DNA of 18,152 nucleotides from Hymenopellis radicata (taxonomy: Eukaryota; Basidiomycota; Agaricomycetes; Agaricales; Physalacriaceae), in assembly GCA_015501595.1 (NCBI GenBank), contig JADNRX010000914.1:1-18152 (forward strand), written 5' to 3'. The first letter of the stretch is position 1, and every line of letters starts with the position of its first letter. Under the pieces are notes generated by a model. It was not told the DNA's origin, did not search any database, and was given only the letters and a program-made list of their open reading frames with translations. The translations under genes and the position numbers were made by a program. Of the stretch, positions 1 through 10,000 are shown piece after piece.

Positions 1-128
1 ACCGAAACAAATGTTTATCTGACGCCGTATGGGACGACGAGCCCGTGGCCTGGTTCGATGTATATTGTGGTAAGCCTCGAGATCTCCGCTTTCAACCCGC
101 ACTCACGAGTCATTAGTACGATGATTAA
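1..128 (+). CDS. possible 3' end of an unidentified gene (partial)
   Basis: Frame 1 is open from the first base and reads TETNVYLTPYGTTSPWPGSM and then YIV up to position 69. A canonical donor (gtaagc) follows at 70, and a CTCAC branch-like site and a cattag acceptor end at 116, giving a 47-bp intron like others in the window. Joining there gives YDD and a TAA stop at 126-128. I do not recognise the family. The splice signals are the only support for coding. The piece could also be chance, since only about 25 codons are visible. Confidence 0.35.
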
Positions 129-319
129 AAAGTGGAACTCCCAGGAACGAGATATCCAAGTATTTGGACAGTTGGAATCGTTAGGGAGGTCTCTGAGGGA
201 TAAGTATTCGCAAATCTACATATGCCTATCAAAATGTTCATTTGTTCGCTGCCATCCATCATCGTCCCACCAATTGAGAGTTTCTTTCTCCCTCAGAAGT
301 GGCGCGCATACTCGAGGTA

Positions 320-451
320 TTATTCCGCCTGAAGCCTTCGGACAAGAACGGTTCGATTCGACGTGACGCCAAACAACGCGCACGCTCCAAGCATTCCGAG
401 AAAGACCGCGCCAACCGTGTTGTCCACAGTCGGGTCTGCCAGGCTGCCCAT
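320..451 (-). pseudogene. N-terminal fragment of a DUF6534-like fungal membrane protein
   Basis: The minus strand from ATG at 451 encodes 43 residues starting MGSLADPTVDNTVGAVFLGM, followed by LGACALFGVT and a short basic tail before a TAA at 320-322. The D-P-T-x-D-N-T-x-G-A start and the following hydrophobic helix are typical of the first transmembrane segment of basidiomycete DUF6534 proteins, which normally have about seven helices and roughly 300 residues. None of the next helices can be found in any minus-strand frame down to position 1, and no convincing donor closes the exon. I infer a truncated relic or a copy broken by indels. The family assignment is from pattern memory and rests on about 30 residues. 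Confidence 0.42.
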
Positions 452-966
452 TGTGGGAGGGGTATGAAAAAGACACCAAAGCCTAGGGACGCCGCCCAGT
501 TATTTTAGAAAGACCGAGCATATGGCGTCCGAGGACAGCCCTCCAACGGTTGCAGGCGAATGCCGATTCATCTTGAGTCACGTCCGCCTAGCGGAGGAAG
601 CACGAGTTTGGTGGAGGAGAATAGGTTTATTCGGGACGAAAATTTCTTGGTGAAATTGTTGGATACCAAGCGCGTCATGAGGGGACAAGTATGCAGAGCT
701 CGAGTAGTCGCAGATCTGTCGAAGAGAAATACTTAAAGCCTTCGGAGAGCTGAGCTTGGGTTTTCCAAATGTTGCTATGAAATTCTATTTTGGCAGTAGT
801 AAAATCCAGTCAGGTCGCATGAAGATGATGAAGTGAGATGATCTTGCCTATTTATCAACAAGGTAGTGACGGTCTTAAAGGAACGAAACGACGTGACAAG
901 GGACGTCGGTCACTTACGTAATCACATTGTTCTCTCATCCGTCCTCGTCCGTGCAGCACTACAATT
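452..966. other. intergenic stretch, no gene recognised
   Basis: This 515-bp stretch lies upstream of the small membrane-protein gene and must hold its promoter. The only ATG-initiated reading frame of note on the plus strand (522-653, 43 codons) has no recognisable features. I see no repeat, RNA gene or mobile-element end. Confidence 0.5.
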
Positions 967-1365
967 ATGGTAGTCTCCCTCTGACCGTCTCTGCGCAATA
1001 ACTTCGGCTGACTGCCTCATCGTATAGGGTGGTGGCGGTCGATACCCGTATCCCAAGGCCGTATGGTCTCCATCTGGTGGCTGGTGGGTTCAACCCAAGA
1101 ACTGGAAGACCAACACGCTCGTCGTCGTCCTTGGCACTGGCGTTCTAAGCTACGGCTTGTTTGTTATCAGCACTAAGAATGAGGTGCGCACCATTATCGT
1201 TTGTTTGATCCATTCGGTTGACGCTGGTTGCAGGAGCGGTTCTTGAAGCCCAAAAAGTGGATACCGAGTGAGCTGGTGCGTCGTGATGGGCGTTGTATGC
1301 GTTCAGGATACTCATCGGATGGTTAATAGTGGTCTAACGTCAAGGTTGGAGGCAAGGATTCGTAG
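967..1365 (+). CDS. small single-pass membrane protein, probably mitochondrial
   Basis: Four exons (967-969, 1028-1183, 1234-1275, 1330-1365) give 78 residues. The introns are 58, 50 and 54 bp with gtagtc, gtgcgc and gtgcgt donors and tag, cag and tag acceptors. The first exon is the ATG alone. The protein has a glycine-rich start, the segment YPKAVWSPSGGWW, a lysine and tryptophan-rich stretch (QPKNWKTN), one transmembrane helix (about residues 30-48), then a basic tail containing KPKKWIPSELW. It resembles a conserved fungal family of roughly 80-100 residue proteins with a VWSPxGGW motif. A role as a small accessory subunit of an inner-membrane respiratory complex is a guess from size and topology. 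The gene is invisible to simple ORF scans. The exon boundaries are well supported because all junctions keep the frame and the conserved tail is restored. Confidence 0.8.
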
Positions 1366-1385
1366 ACGTCCCTCGCGCGGTGCTT

Positions 1386-1435
1386 GTAAGTATTCGTGAC
1401 ATGGCGTTTTGAGACTGTTTACCAAGATCTTGCAG
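1386..1435 (+). other. probable intron in the 3' UTR of the small membrane-protein gene
   Basis: Twenty bases after the TAG stop at 1363-1365 there is a perfect gtaagt donor (1386) and a ttgcag acceptor (ending 1435), 50 bp apart. This is the intron size used elsewhere in the window. No reading frame is being joined, so it would be a 3' UTR intron or reflect an alternative 3' exon. Confidence 0.45.
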
Positions 1436-1472
1436 GTAGATGACTAGACTCCAACGCTGTACTCAACAAGCA

Positions 1473-1478
1473 AATAAA
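1473..1478 (+). terminator. polyadenylation signal AATAAA
   Basis: A canonical AATAAA lies 108 bp beyond the stop codon of the small membrane-protein gene and just after the putative 3' UTR intron. It is correctly placed to direct 3'-end formation. Confidence 0.5.
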
Positions 1479-2144
1479 GATACAGACAATCAACTGTTGC
1501 GTGTTCCGGGTCTGCGCTGAATTCAAACGTGGATTCGAACGTAAAACGGCTACAACTCCCGGCAACAACAGATTGTGTTAAATCCGACTGATACTACGCC
1601 TAATCGCGTCTTCACGCTGTCTTTATTCAAATCCATGTTCCACAAACTATTCGTCCCTTCGAGTCCACGACGTTCGGCCATAACTTGTCGGGTGGGCATG
1701 AATGGTAAGACGCCCGCCAGATATTTATGTTGCATTCACAGGTGTATGACGTGTTCTCGTAAAGCTGAATTATGTAGCGCACTGCGCCACCTAGAAAATG
1801 GCGGTATTCATTCGTATTGGTGGCCGAGTGGTTGTGACTTGAGAATAGCTGAGTATCGGGTGTCTCGGGATCGCCAAAAGCACAATGAGCAGACCCGAGG
1901 TCCAGGAATGGATATATCTTACAAAGGAAATGTTGAGCAAGACACGTAATAAATGACCGTTGAAGGTGGCTACAGTGCCGTTGAGAAGGACAACAGGCAA
2001 TTGTCAAGAACTCGAAGAAGAAAGAATGTGATCGGCAGGCGTGAACCCTGACCACGACGACCATGACATGCTAATTGATAGAGAATACCCTTCTCCTTCT
2101 CCATACCCAGACTACCTTTCCTATACCGTAAATGTCCTTCAACC
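1479..2144. other. intergenic stretch, no gene recognised
   Basis: This 666-bp stretch separates the small membrane-protein gene from the phosphatase gene. Overlapping open frames of 124 (+) and 145 (-) codons occupy 1575-2064. Neither has a recognisable domain or sensible composition, and they overlap each other on opposite strands. The last 120 bases before 2145 are pyrimidine-rich, as is common just upstream of fungal starts. Confidence 0.5.
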
Positions 2145-5042
2145 ATGTCTGCTCTCGCTACTGTCCCGTCTAGACAGGGTACGCTGCCACGACTTGCCTT
2201 TTCTAGCGCGTCTAACACTTTTCCAGGCCAGCAGACTGTCCTGGCCCGTTTACAAGGCCTCTTTCCCCATTCTCCTTCACATGGGCCTCATAGCGCCCTC
2301 GACCCCTTCAATACCCAGGCTACGACACCATCACCGTCCAGAATACCCAGCACCCCCAAATTCCTCAAAGTTCGTATATTGACATGGAATATGCACGATT
2401 CCGTGCCCAAGGTGCGTCGTAGTGTCTGCTTACTTGTGTGGACTAATACACAGTCAACAGGGAGATTTAGAGGAACTGTTGGGCAAGGTTCCATTTTACA
2501 ACCCACCACCAACGGACGATACTGCGATCAGCCCCTTTCCCGCTCTACCAGTAGATGAACTCCATCCTTATCATCTCGTCGTCGTGTACGCCACCATTTC
2601 ACTGTTTGTCCTGTTCTCAATATCTAATCGTGCCTCACAGTGCTGGTCAGGAATGTCCCTCTCTATCAGGTGAGGCAAACGCGGTTACATTGTTATTATT
2701 ATTTCATACTGACGGCTGTCAGGAATACCTATGGGCATTGGCGCCGGTTTCAGACTTATTGACAAAGAAGACAAGGAGAAGGACCGCCCCGAGTCCATCC
2801 GTTCCAAGAAGCACATCGAAGACTCGCCTCATGAAGCCTTAACTGGATGGACGGCAATGGTCGAGGACTGGCTGTGTCATGCTGGCGCGTGTGGGACACG
2901 TCTCTCATCACCGACAACGTCCGAAATAAGCGGTCCTAAACCACTATCCCCTCGCGCATCAGTCAAGGAATCAAGGAAGGGTCCGTACCAAATGCTTACC
3001 AAGGAGCGGATGATGGGCATCTATCTCGCTGTTTACATCCATCGCGACTTACGTTCTCACGTTCATGGCATATCCAAGTCGGTCGTCACGGCTGGACTCA
3101 TTGGTGGGCGAGTGGGGAACAAGGGAGCCGTTGGCATCAGTATTAAAGTCGACGAGACGTCCTTCCTTTTCCTTAATTGTCATTTGGCGGCCCACGAAGG
3201 CAAGGTCCATCACCGTTTGGCCAACTTGGCCAAGATAAAGGTACCGTTCCCTACTACTATCAAGTTAAGGGATCCTCATTGTTTGTCAGTCCGAATTATC
3301 GGTTGAAGACTATTTGCCTGCTGATGACCCCCGCGTAATGGCTGAAGATCTCACCGACAAATTCGACTTTACATTCCTCTTCGGAGACCTCAACTTTCGT
3401 CTTGATATCTCTCGTCTTCACGCGGATTGGTTAATTTCGCGTCAAGACTACTCGCAAGCGTTATGTTTTGACCAGTTGCGTAACTTGATGGAGAAGGGCG
3501 AGGCTTTTGTGGGGTTCAAGGAGGCTCCGATAGACTTTCCACCGACGTTCAAATATGACGTTTTGCGGACGTTAAAGCGTCCCAAACGCCATGGGTCGAG
3601 ACTTGATCGTTGGCGAAGTCAGCAGGACAAATCGAATCGTCTCACTGAAGTTGAAGAGAAGGAATCCGACGATGTTGAGGATGAAGATGCAGACGAGGAT
3701 GACGATGAGGAGCGTGGTGGAGAGAACGCATCATTGGCCTCTTCCTCCATGTGGACGTCAATGCATTCGAGGCCTGCAACAGAGGCTGACGACGATTACT
3801 TTGATCACAGGCCTACCTCACATATCACGACGCCAGGAAGCCGAATATCTCTTTCTTTGGCTGCGCAAAAGGCGAAAACGAAGTGGATGGCGCTCTTATC
3901 ACCAGGTTCGCCGACCTCCCCATTGAAGTGGACTAGGGCCAAGCATGAGATATTCTCGCCCTTGCGCGGGAGCAATCATAAATCCCACAGATCGATGGCA
4001 GATTTTAGAGAAGCCGAAGACACTCAACCTCTCACAGAGAAACGCGCTTCTTCTCTAGATGGAGATGACGTTGACCGGGTATTGCTGAAACCTCCTGTCT
4101 TGGGCAGAGTCAGCTCGTCAAAGTCGAGCGTGATGAGCGATGACGAGGATGCTGTTCCAAGAGATCATGATAAGGGCGTTTATGACTCGTCCACTAAGAG
4201 GCGGGTGCCCAGTTGGTACGCTTTCTACCCTCTGGGACTTTTTCGTAGGCTAACTATTCTGCAGGTGTGACCGGATATTGTGGAAATCCACGGTTGAGCC
4301 TGATCCAGAGCCTGAGCTGCTGGGACTAGAATCACAGTCGAAAGGCCGTTCACGTATGGGTCAGTTCTTTGCAAATGCTTTCCGCCCTCTGTCGGCGCGT
4401 GCGCGGCGAGAATCATATAGCTCTGTGCTTTCGGCGGCGACGACGACGACAATCACTGGTGCCAGTGCGACAACACCCTCTCAGCCGTCGTCTCCTCTAC
4501 CACTTCCCAGCGATGACGGTGATGTTTTTAGAGGTCACGACGCCCTTTTCACGATTTGTCTGCTCGTCCAAGACTTCCCTTTCTCATACGAAATCACACG
4601 ATACCTGCTTGTAACGTCAAAGCCTCCACTTCCACGACGAGCATCCAACGACGTAGAGCAAGTGCGGAGGTCCAGAACGTTTTCGCTAACGTCCGCGGCG
4701 TCTACGAATAGAAAGCGGGGAGCCCGCACCTCGTCGGTCGTCAACTACAGATGGGCACGTTATGAGTGCTCCGATAGTGAGTCCACCGTCGGGTGTATCA
4801 AGAGAGCTCGGAACTCGCATACACCGTCCCGCTGGCGATTCTTGAACCCCTTCGTTTCGCACGCCAACACTGTGCCCACGTTGAATCAAATGCCAGACGC
4901 GAGCGTTGCGACTCCCGACATTAGAAGGAAGGGCGACATTGTGTGTTTGAGTTATGATACTTTGGACGATCGCGGTATGCGCAAGTTGGAAGGACGGAGC
5001 GACCATAGACCGGTGATTGGAAGCTATGCGGTGTACGTTTAA
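2145..5042 (+). CDS. inositol polyphosphate 5-phosphatase-like protein (IPPc / DNase I-like fold)
   Basis: Six exons (2145-2411, 2461-2585, 2641-2669, 2723-3240, 3290-4215, 4265-5042) encode 880 residues. The catalytic signatures of the Mg2+-dependent 5-phosphatases occur in order: TWNMHD (about residue 80), AGQECP, GRVGNKGAVGIS, NCHLAAHEGKVHHR (about 292), FGDLNFR (about 345), WCDRIL (622, created exactly at the exon 5/6 junction) and SDHRP (867). The family removes the 5-phosphate from phosphoinositides or inositol phosphates at membranes. Two long hydrophilic inserts interrupt the domain: an acidic, Ser-rich one of about 270 residues between FGDLNFR and WCDRIL, and one of about 240 residues before SDHRP. 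The normal spacings are well under 100. The N-terminal 75 residues are Ser/Pro-rich and there is no signal peptide or SAC domain. Introns are 49-55 bp. Substrate preference cannot be told from sequence alone. Confidence 0.92.
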
Positions 5043-5604
5043 GGGCAGGGCGGAGAGTAATCTAAGATGCAGTTCATATAATATAGACACTTACCTTAGT
5101 TGTTTACTTACGATTGATACCAACAGGCATATTCTTATTAGTTTTTTTCTCTTCTTCTGTAGTTTGTAGATATGGATACGTAGGATAGTTCGAGTCTTCG
5201 CTCGGTGGCGCGATACTACATTCATGAATTTGCGGATGTTGTTTGAACAAGACCTTAGACTAGGGGGTGTGGCCTCTTCATCATGTATGATTGGTCGTTC
5301 AGCGCTTACTGTTGCTATTGAATGTGAAGCCAAAGCAGGCAGTTTTGACATAGCAGCCTTATGTTGGTATGCGTGAATCAGCTTCCTGACTAACTGCATT
5401 GATGCCTGACTTCACGATGACTCAACTATTAGCTTACAGTATACAAAGACATCGGCATTTAGTTTGATAGTAGTATTATTCAGACATTCTGACCTTTGAG
5501 GACTGTCTTTGTTAGCTTTATGATTAGAGGTTGACAAGGGGAGTTAACGTTGTAGCCCAAATTCGGCACCGGCAACTGCCGAACAGGCTTACACCACAAC
5601 AGTC
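5043..5604. other. intergenic region between two co-directional genes
   Basis: These 562 bp hold the 3' UTR of the phosphatase gene and the promoter of the YJU2B-like gene. A minus-strand open frame at 5091-5399 (102 codons, very basic) has no recognisable features and I do not regard it as a gene. I see no repeat or RNA gene. Confidence 0.5.
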
Positions 5605-6793
5605 ATGCAAGGTATATTTGGTTGCTCTCCATACTCAACGCCGCGCCTAACCATTCCAAGGCTTCAACAAATACTACCCTCCGGACTATGATGGCGAAAA
5701 ACATAAGAGTCTTAACTCTTACCGAGGTAAACTTTCAATAATAGCCCACATATCTCGCGTACCGACAATATCAACAGGGATACACGCGCTGGGAGACAGA
5801 GCCCGCAAGATTGACAAGGGAATTCTGATAACGCGCTTTGAGCTGCCTTTCAACATCTGGTGGTAAGTCTAATCTAAATCGTTCAAATGTTATTGCCTAC
5901 CCTTTGAAATTGTTGCAGTGGAACATGCAACAACCACATCGGCATGGGTGTCCGCTACAACGCGGAGAAGAAGAAGGTCGGCAACTACTACTCGACGGCC
6001 ATATACTCCTTCAGATGCAAATGCCATCTCTGCGACGGCTGGTTCGAAATCCAGACCGATCCCAAGGTATGTCGCCGTCATTCCCGCGGGGCTTCACACA
6101 CACACACACACCGACTTTCAGAATACCCGCTATGTCGTAGTCTCGGGCGCCAGACAGAAAGACGAGGACTGGAACCCTGAGGAGAACGGGGGCTTTGCCG
6201 TACACGGTACGTCCACGTCCGAGGACCCCAGCAGCTATCACGCTAAGCTAATCCGCCCTACTCCAGATACCGAGACCGCGAGTGCCCCGGTGGACCCTCT
6301 CGCCGCTTTGGAAAAGACAACCTCGGCGCATATCCACTTGACGCAGGTCCAGCTACCGCGTCTCGAGTCCCTGCAGACAGTCGCCGATCAGTTCAACGCA
6401 GATCCCTATACACTCTCGTCCAAAGTCAGGAAGCGGTTTAGAGAGGAAAAGAAGGTTGATGTTGCAAAGCGCAAAGCCGACGATACCATCAAGGATCGTT
6501 ATGCATTGCCTAGTTCGCTGAAGCTCCTTGAGGATAGCGCGCAAACGGCCCAAGAAGCAAAGGAACAGTGGGCGAAGGCTGTGGAATCGAGGGATGCCAA
6601 GCGCCGCAGATTGTCCCCGGTCCCGTCGACTATCACCTTGTTGTCGTCCTCTCGCTCTAAACCTAGTAAGAGCCAGACGCCGATCGACGCGCTTCGTGCT
6701 CGTGTTCTTGGAAATACTGCGAAAAAAGTCTCTACCTTCACGGACAAAGTAGATCCTCCCATTAACCTATCTATTACATGTAGCCATACCTAG
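5605..6793 (+). CDS. YJU2/CWC16-family splicing factor, CCDC130 (YJU2B) type
   Basis: Six exons (5605-5611, 5661-5726, 5778-5862, 5919-6066, 6122-6206, 6267-6793) give 305 residues. The spliced N-terminus reads MQGFNKYYPPDYDGEKHKS, then HALGDRARKIDKGIL, FELPFNIWCGTC, and GMGVRYNAEKKKVGNYY, followed by FRCKCHLCDGW. These are hallmarks of the CWC16 domain of CCDC130 and fission yeast Saf4, whose paired CxxC-type cysteines form a metal site. Residues about 160-240 include DPLAALEKTT and DPYTLSSKVRKRFREEKK, also typical. The C-terminus is basic and Ser-rich with a KRRR cluster, consistent with nuclear location. The family acts in the spliceosome around the catalytic steps. Exon 1 is only seven bases (ATGCAAG). 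The start is secure because the family begins MQGFN. Intron 5 is 60 bp and has no stop in frame. Confidence 0.95.
6095..6111 (+). repeat. CA dinucleotide microsatellite inside an intron
   Basis: About eight and a half CA units lie in intron 4 of the YJU2B-like gene (6067-6121), only a few bases upstream of the ttcag acceptor. Length change here could alter the distance between branch point and acceptor. Confidence 0.8.
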
Positions 6794-7040
6794 TCCATTG
6801 TTATATTACACTGTATCCCATCTCCGTATTTCTCATGACAACCAGTTCTGTGGTTCAGAAGACGTCGATAGCGAGGTAAAACAACATATAGCAATACACA
6901 GAGCACGTAATAATCAAGAAGAAAATGTAGCGATGAAAAGAATAGAGATGAATAATTCCAGGAAAGGATAGAACTATAAGATAATGTAAACAGTAGTATA
7001 AAAAGCGCAAGCAATCCAGAGATAAACACCCAACCATATG
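6794..7040. other. convergent 3' ends
   Basis: AT-rich 247-bp stretch between the stop of the plus-strand YJU2B-like gene and the inferred stop of the minus-strand ARID gene. It contains several AATAA- and TATA-like runs on both strands, which suit overlapping 3' UTRs. No gene is seen. Confidence 0.55.
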
Positions 7041-10000
7041 CTATGAGGACTGAAATATAGCCCATGGCTGATCCAGCGTGGACATGGGCCCATCCCATTT
7101 CCACTCCGTCGACTGATAATACGCCGACTCCCTCCGTCCACCTCTTTCATCGTACTGAGCCGAAGAGGATCCGCTGGTTCCTCCGTTTTGAGATCTGAGA
7201 AAGTGAGCGCGTGATGCGTCCCATCTGCCTCGGAGCCAGATTCAGGACTGGGATTCGTCGACGACGAAGAAACCAGGTCAGGCGTCGCAGCCTTCGATCC
7301 TGTCTCGTCTTCATCAACGACCGCCTCGGTCTCGAATGAAGAAAAGTCGAAAAACTCAAACTCGTCGACGGAGGGGATGGGCGGTGAAGACGGTCGTGCT
7401 CCAGAGCTGCTTCCCTCGCCTAGGGACGTGGAACCATCGGGCACCGCACTATATCCTTTAAGTATGATGTCCAAAGTGTCGGAAATGTCAGACGATAGTG
7501 CCTCCTGGCCTTCACCACCGGCCATCTTGATGAGCTCGGTCATTTGCTCCAGGAAAACGCTAGCATCCTCCTCAGTTTCCACTTTGGTCGCTTGTTCCTC
7601 ACGCTGCTTGAGCGTATCGTTCGAAGGTCCTTCCCAATCGGTCTTCAGCTTTTTCGTGGTGATGGTTCGTTAGCGACGCCATTCATAAATGGTGGTGTGG
7701 CACCAGGTCCTGTCACAGGTGGCGCATCCTCTTCGCGAGAACGTTTGTTACTGTTACTGGGAGATGGTGCGGGGAGAGTAGCGGGTTCCGGATTCGGCGT
7801 AGAAAGCACTTTCGAGGGACGACGGTTGCTTTTCGCAGGAGGCTTGGCTTTAGTTTTCGCTTTGGGAGATTTCGGAGAAGATGCGGCGTTAATGGCAGCT
7901 TGAGGGAGTCGGAGCATTGGCAGTCGGAGTCGTGGCAGAGATTGGTGGCGGAGTGGGAGAAGCTGCGCCGCCTGGTTGGGCAGAGGGTTTCCTTGACAAG
8001 CGAGTTGCAGCAGCTGGAGGGGGAGAGGTGCGGAGGTATTAGCAGGAGGGGGAGCTCTAATAGGTTGTTGAGGTATTGATGGATGAGGTTGCGGGGTCGA
8101 TATTTGTTGGAGCGAAGGGGTTGTTGCGACTGCATTTGCGCGCGGGCGGCTGCATTCATGTTATGACTCGCCACCATCTGCATCGTATTACCGAACCCTT
8201 CGTGAGCCTTTTGAACCTCGGCCAACATATGACGAAGATTGTCCAGGCTGACTATGAAGCGAGGGTTCGAAGAAGACAGAAATTGGCGCTGCTGCTGAAC
8301 GGTAACGATCTTGGCAAAAAGATAAGATCCGGAAACAGGTAAAGACAAGGGAAGCTCACGATGATGGCCACTTTGCGAATCCACGCCTCGTTCTTGAGAA
8401 AGAGGAAACAACATAGGGAGCTTCGCATTCCAGGTCTGCAGCAGAACGGTACAACTGCTCGACTACGTTGTTGTACTCCATGCGTTGCTCTGGAGGAACT
8501 GGCACGGGAGGAAGATTGTGCATCCCTGACGCGAGGTCAACGGTCTGATAATTTAGGGTACAAGAAAAGACTTACGATTTTGGATGAAATCGTTCTTCAT
8601 GGTATTGAGCATGCTAGTGACCCGCTGAAGCTGCTCCGAATTCGAGCGCACGAACTGCTGCATCATGACTTTCGACTGTTGCGGATTAATGGCAGGTCGG
8701 TGTTCTTGGTTCGTACCATCATGGACGGCATTCGACATACCACCCGGTACGAACGGTTGATTCGTTGCTGCTTGGTTGGGATGCATCATAGGATTGGAAT
8801 TTTGAGGAGGGGAAGCGGAGAAGGGGCGGTTGGGAGGTATGCCGTTGGACATGGACATTCCATTGGGAGCATGCTGGGCGGCGGCGTTGGGAGTGTTATG
8901 AAGCGAACTGCGAAAGCTGGTCTGTTCCATAGCAGTACGCTGCAAATGAGCGCGATTAGTCTCTATGAAGGTGATAATGCTCTCGCTGACACCATTCGCG
9001 CGGAGTTGTTCAACAGGCTGGTCAGCGAATGACATGATCATCTGCATTTGCTGGGAATTGGGTATGGGACGTGGCTGACCAGTGGGCCCATGATTGAGCT
9101 GGTTGGCAGCCATCGTCGCCTGATACTTCCGCTTCTGCTCCAACACCGTCGTGATATATGCATTGTCGAAGGGCAAGATGAACTCCTTGTAAATCTGGTC
9201 TATCTGATGCGCCGTCGCAGGACCAGACTTGGGAGGATCCACACCATTTCCAGGGAATTGAACAAAGCCAACACGTCCGGCAACAACGGACCAAAGATCC
9301 CGATGAGACACGCCCTGGTATCCGCCTTCCTGGAAGACCACGGAATGGAGGGCATGCATATCCAGTGAACGACCCTCCACCGTGATGGTCCGTGGATCGC
9401 GTAGATTTCTGGACTTGAGAAAATTCTCGAAAGCCTTTTCGAATCGTTCCTTCTCGAGGGGAGGTGGTAGCTGACCTATAGGAAGGGAAAGCATGGCCGC
9501 CGATATGGAAGGACCAGGAGGCCTGTTCATCCCCAACGCATTATTCGGTTGCTGAGGGGGTTGATGAGTTGTGGAAAGTGGACGATTCGGAGGCATAGGC
9601 ATGTTCGGGGGAGTCGCCTGAGCGTGGTGCTGGGAAGGGCTGGGCTGGGGATTGATTTGTTGGGCGGATTGTTGACCGAAGGGGGGACCTTGGGAAGCGG
9701 GGTTGTTTGGCTGCATCCAAGCGGGTTGAGATCCACCGCCAGAAGTCTGATTCATGGGACCGCCATGCCTGTGATTATCGTTAGTTAATAGCGGAACAGA
9801 ACGCGATAATTGGGGATAAACATACGTCGGATTCTGCGGTTGTGGAGGTTGTTGCTGGTGTTGCTGTTGCTGCTGCTGCTGTTGTTGCTGCTGCTGCTGC
9901 TGCTGGGCTTGCTGGGCCTGCTGCTGCTGCTGCACACCGTGCTGAATGAACCGGCTCAGCATCTCCTTTCCCTTCGCGAGCTCGCTCTGCAGGTTCTTGG

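Noticed and set aside
522..653. Plus-strand 43-codon frame starting MASEDSPPTV
   Set aside because: Too short, no homology I recognise, no intron signals linking it to anything.
1817..1880. tRNA-like A-box (tggccgagtgg) suggesting a Ser or Leu tRNA
   Set aside because: No B-box (GGTTCGANTCC-like) follows, and the anticodon, T and acceptor stems do not pair.
1575..2064. Open frames of 124 (+) and 145 (-) codons
   Set aside because: They overlap on opposite strands, have no family features and no splice context; most likely chance.
5091..5399. Minus-strand basic 102-codon frame
   Set aside because: Lies in a 3' UTR/promoter interval, has no features or splice signals.
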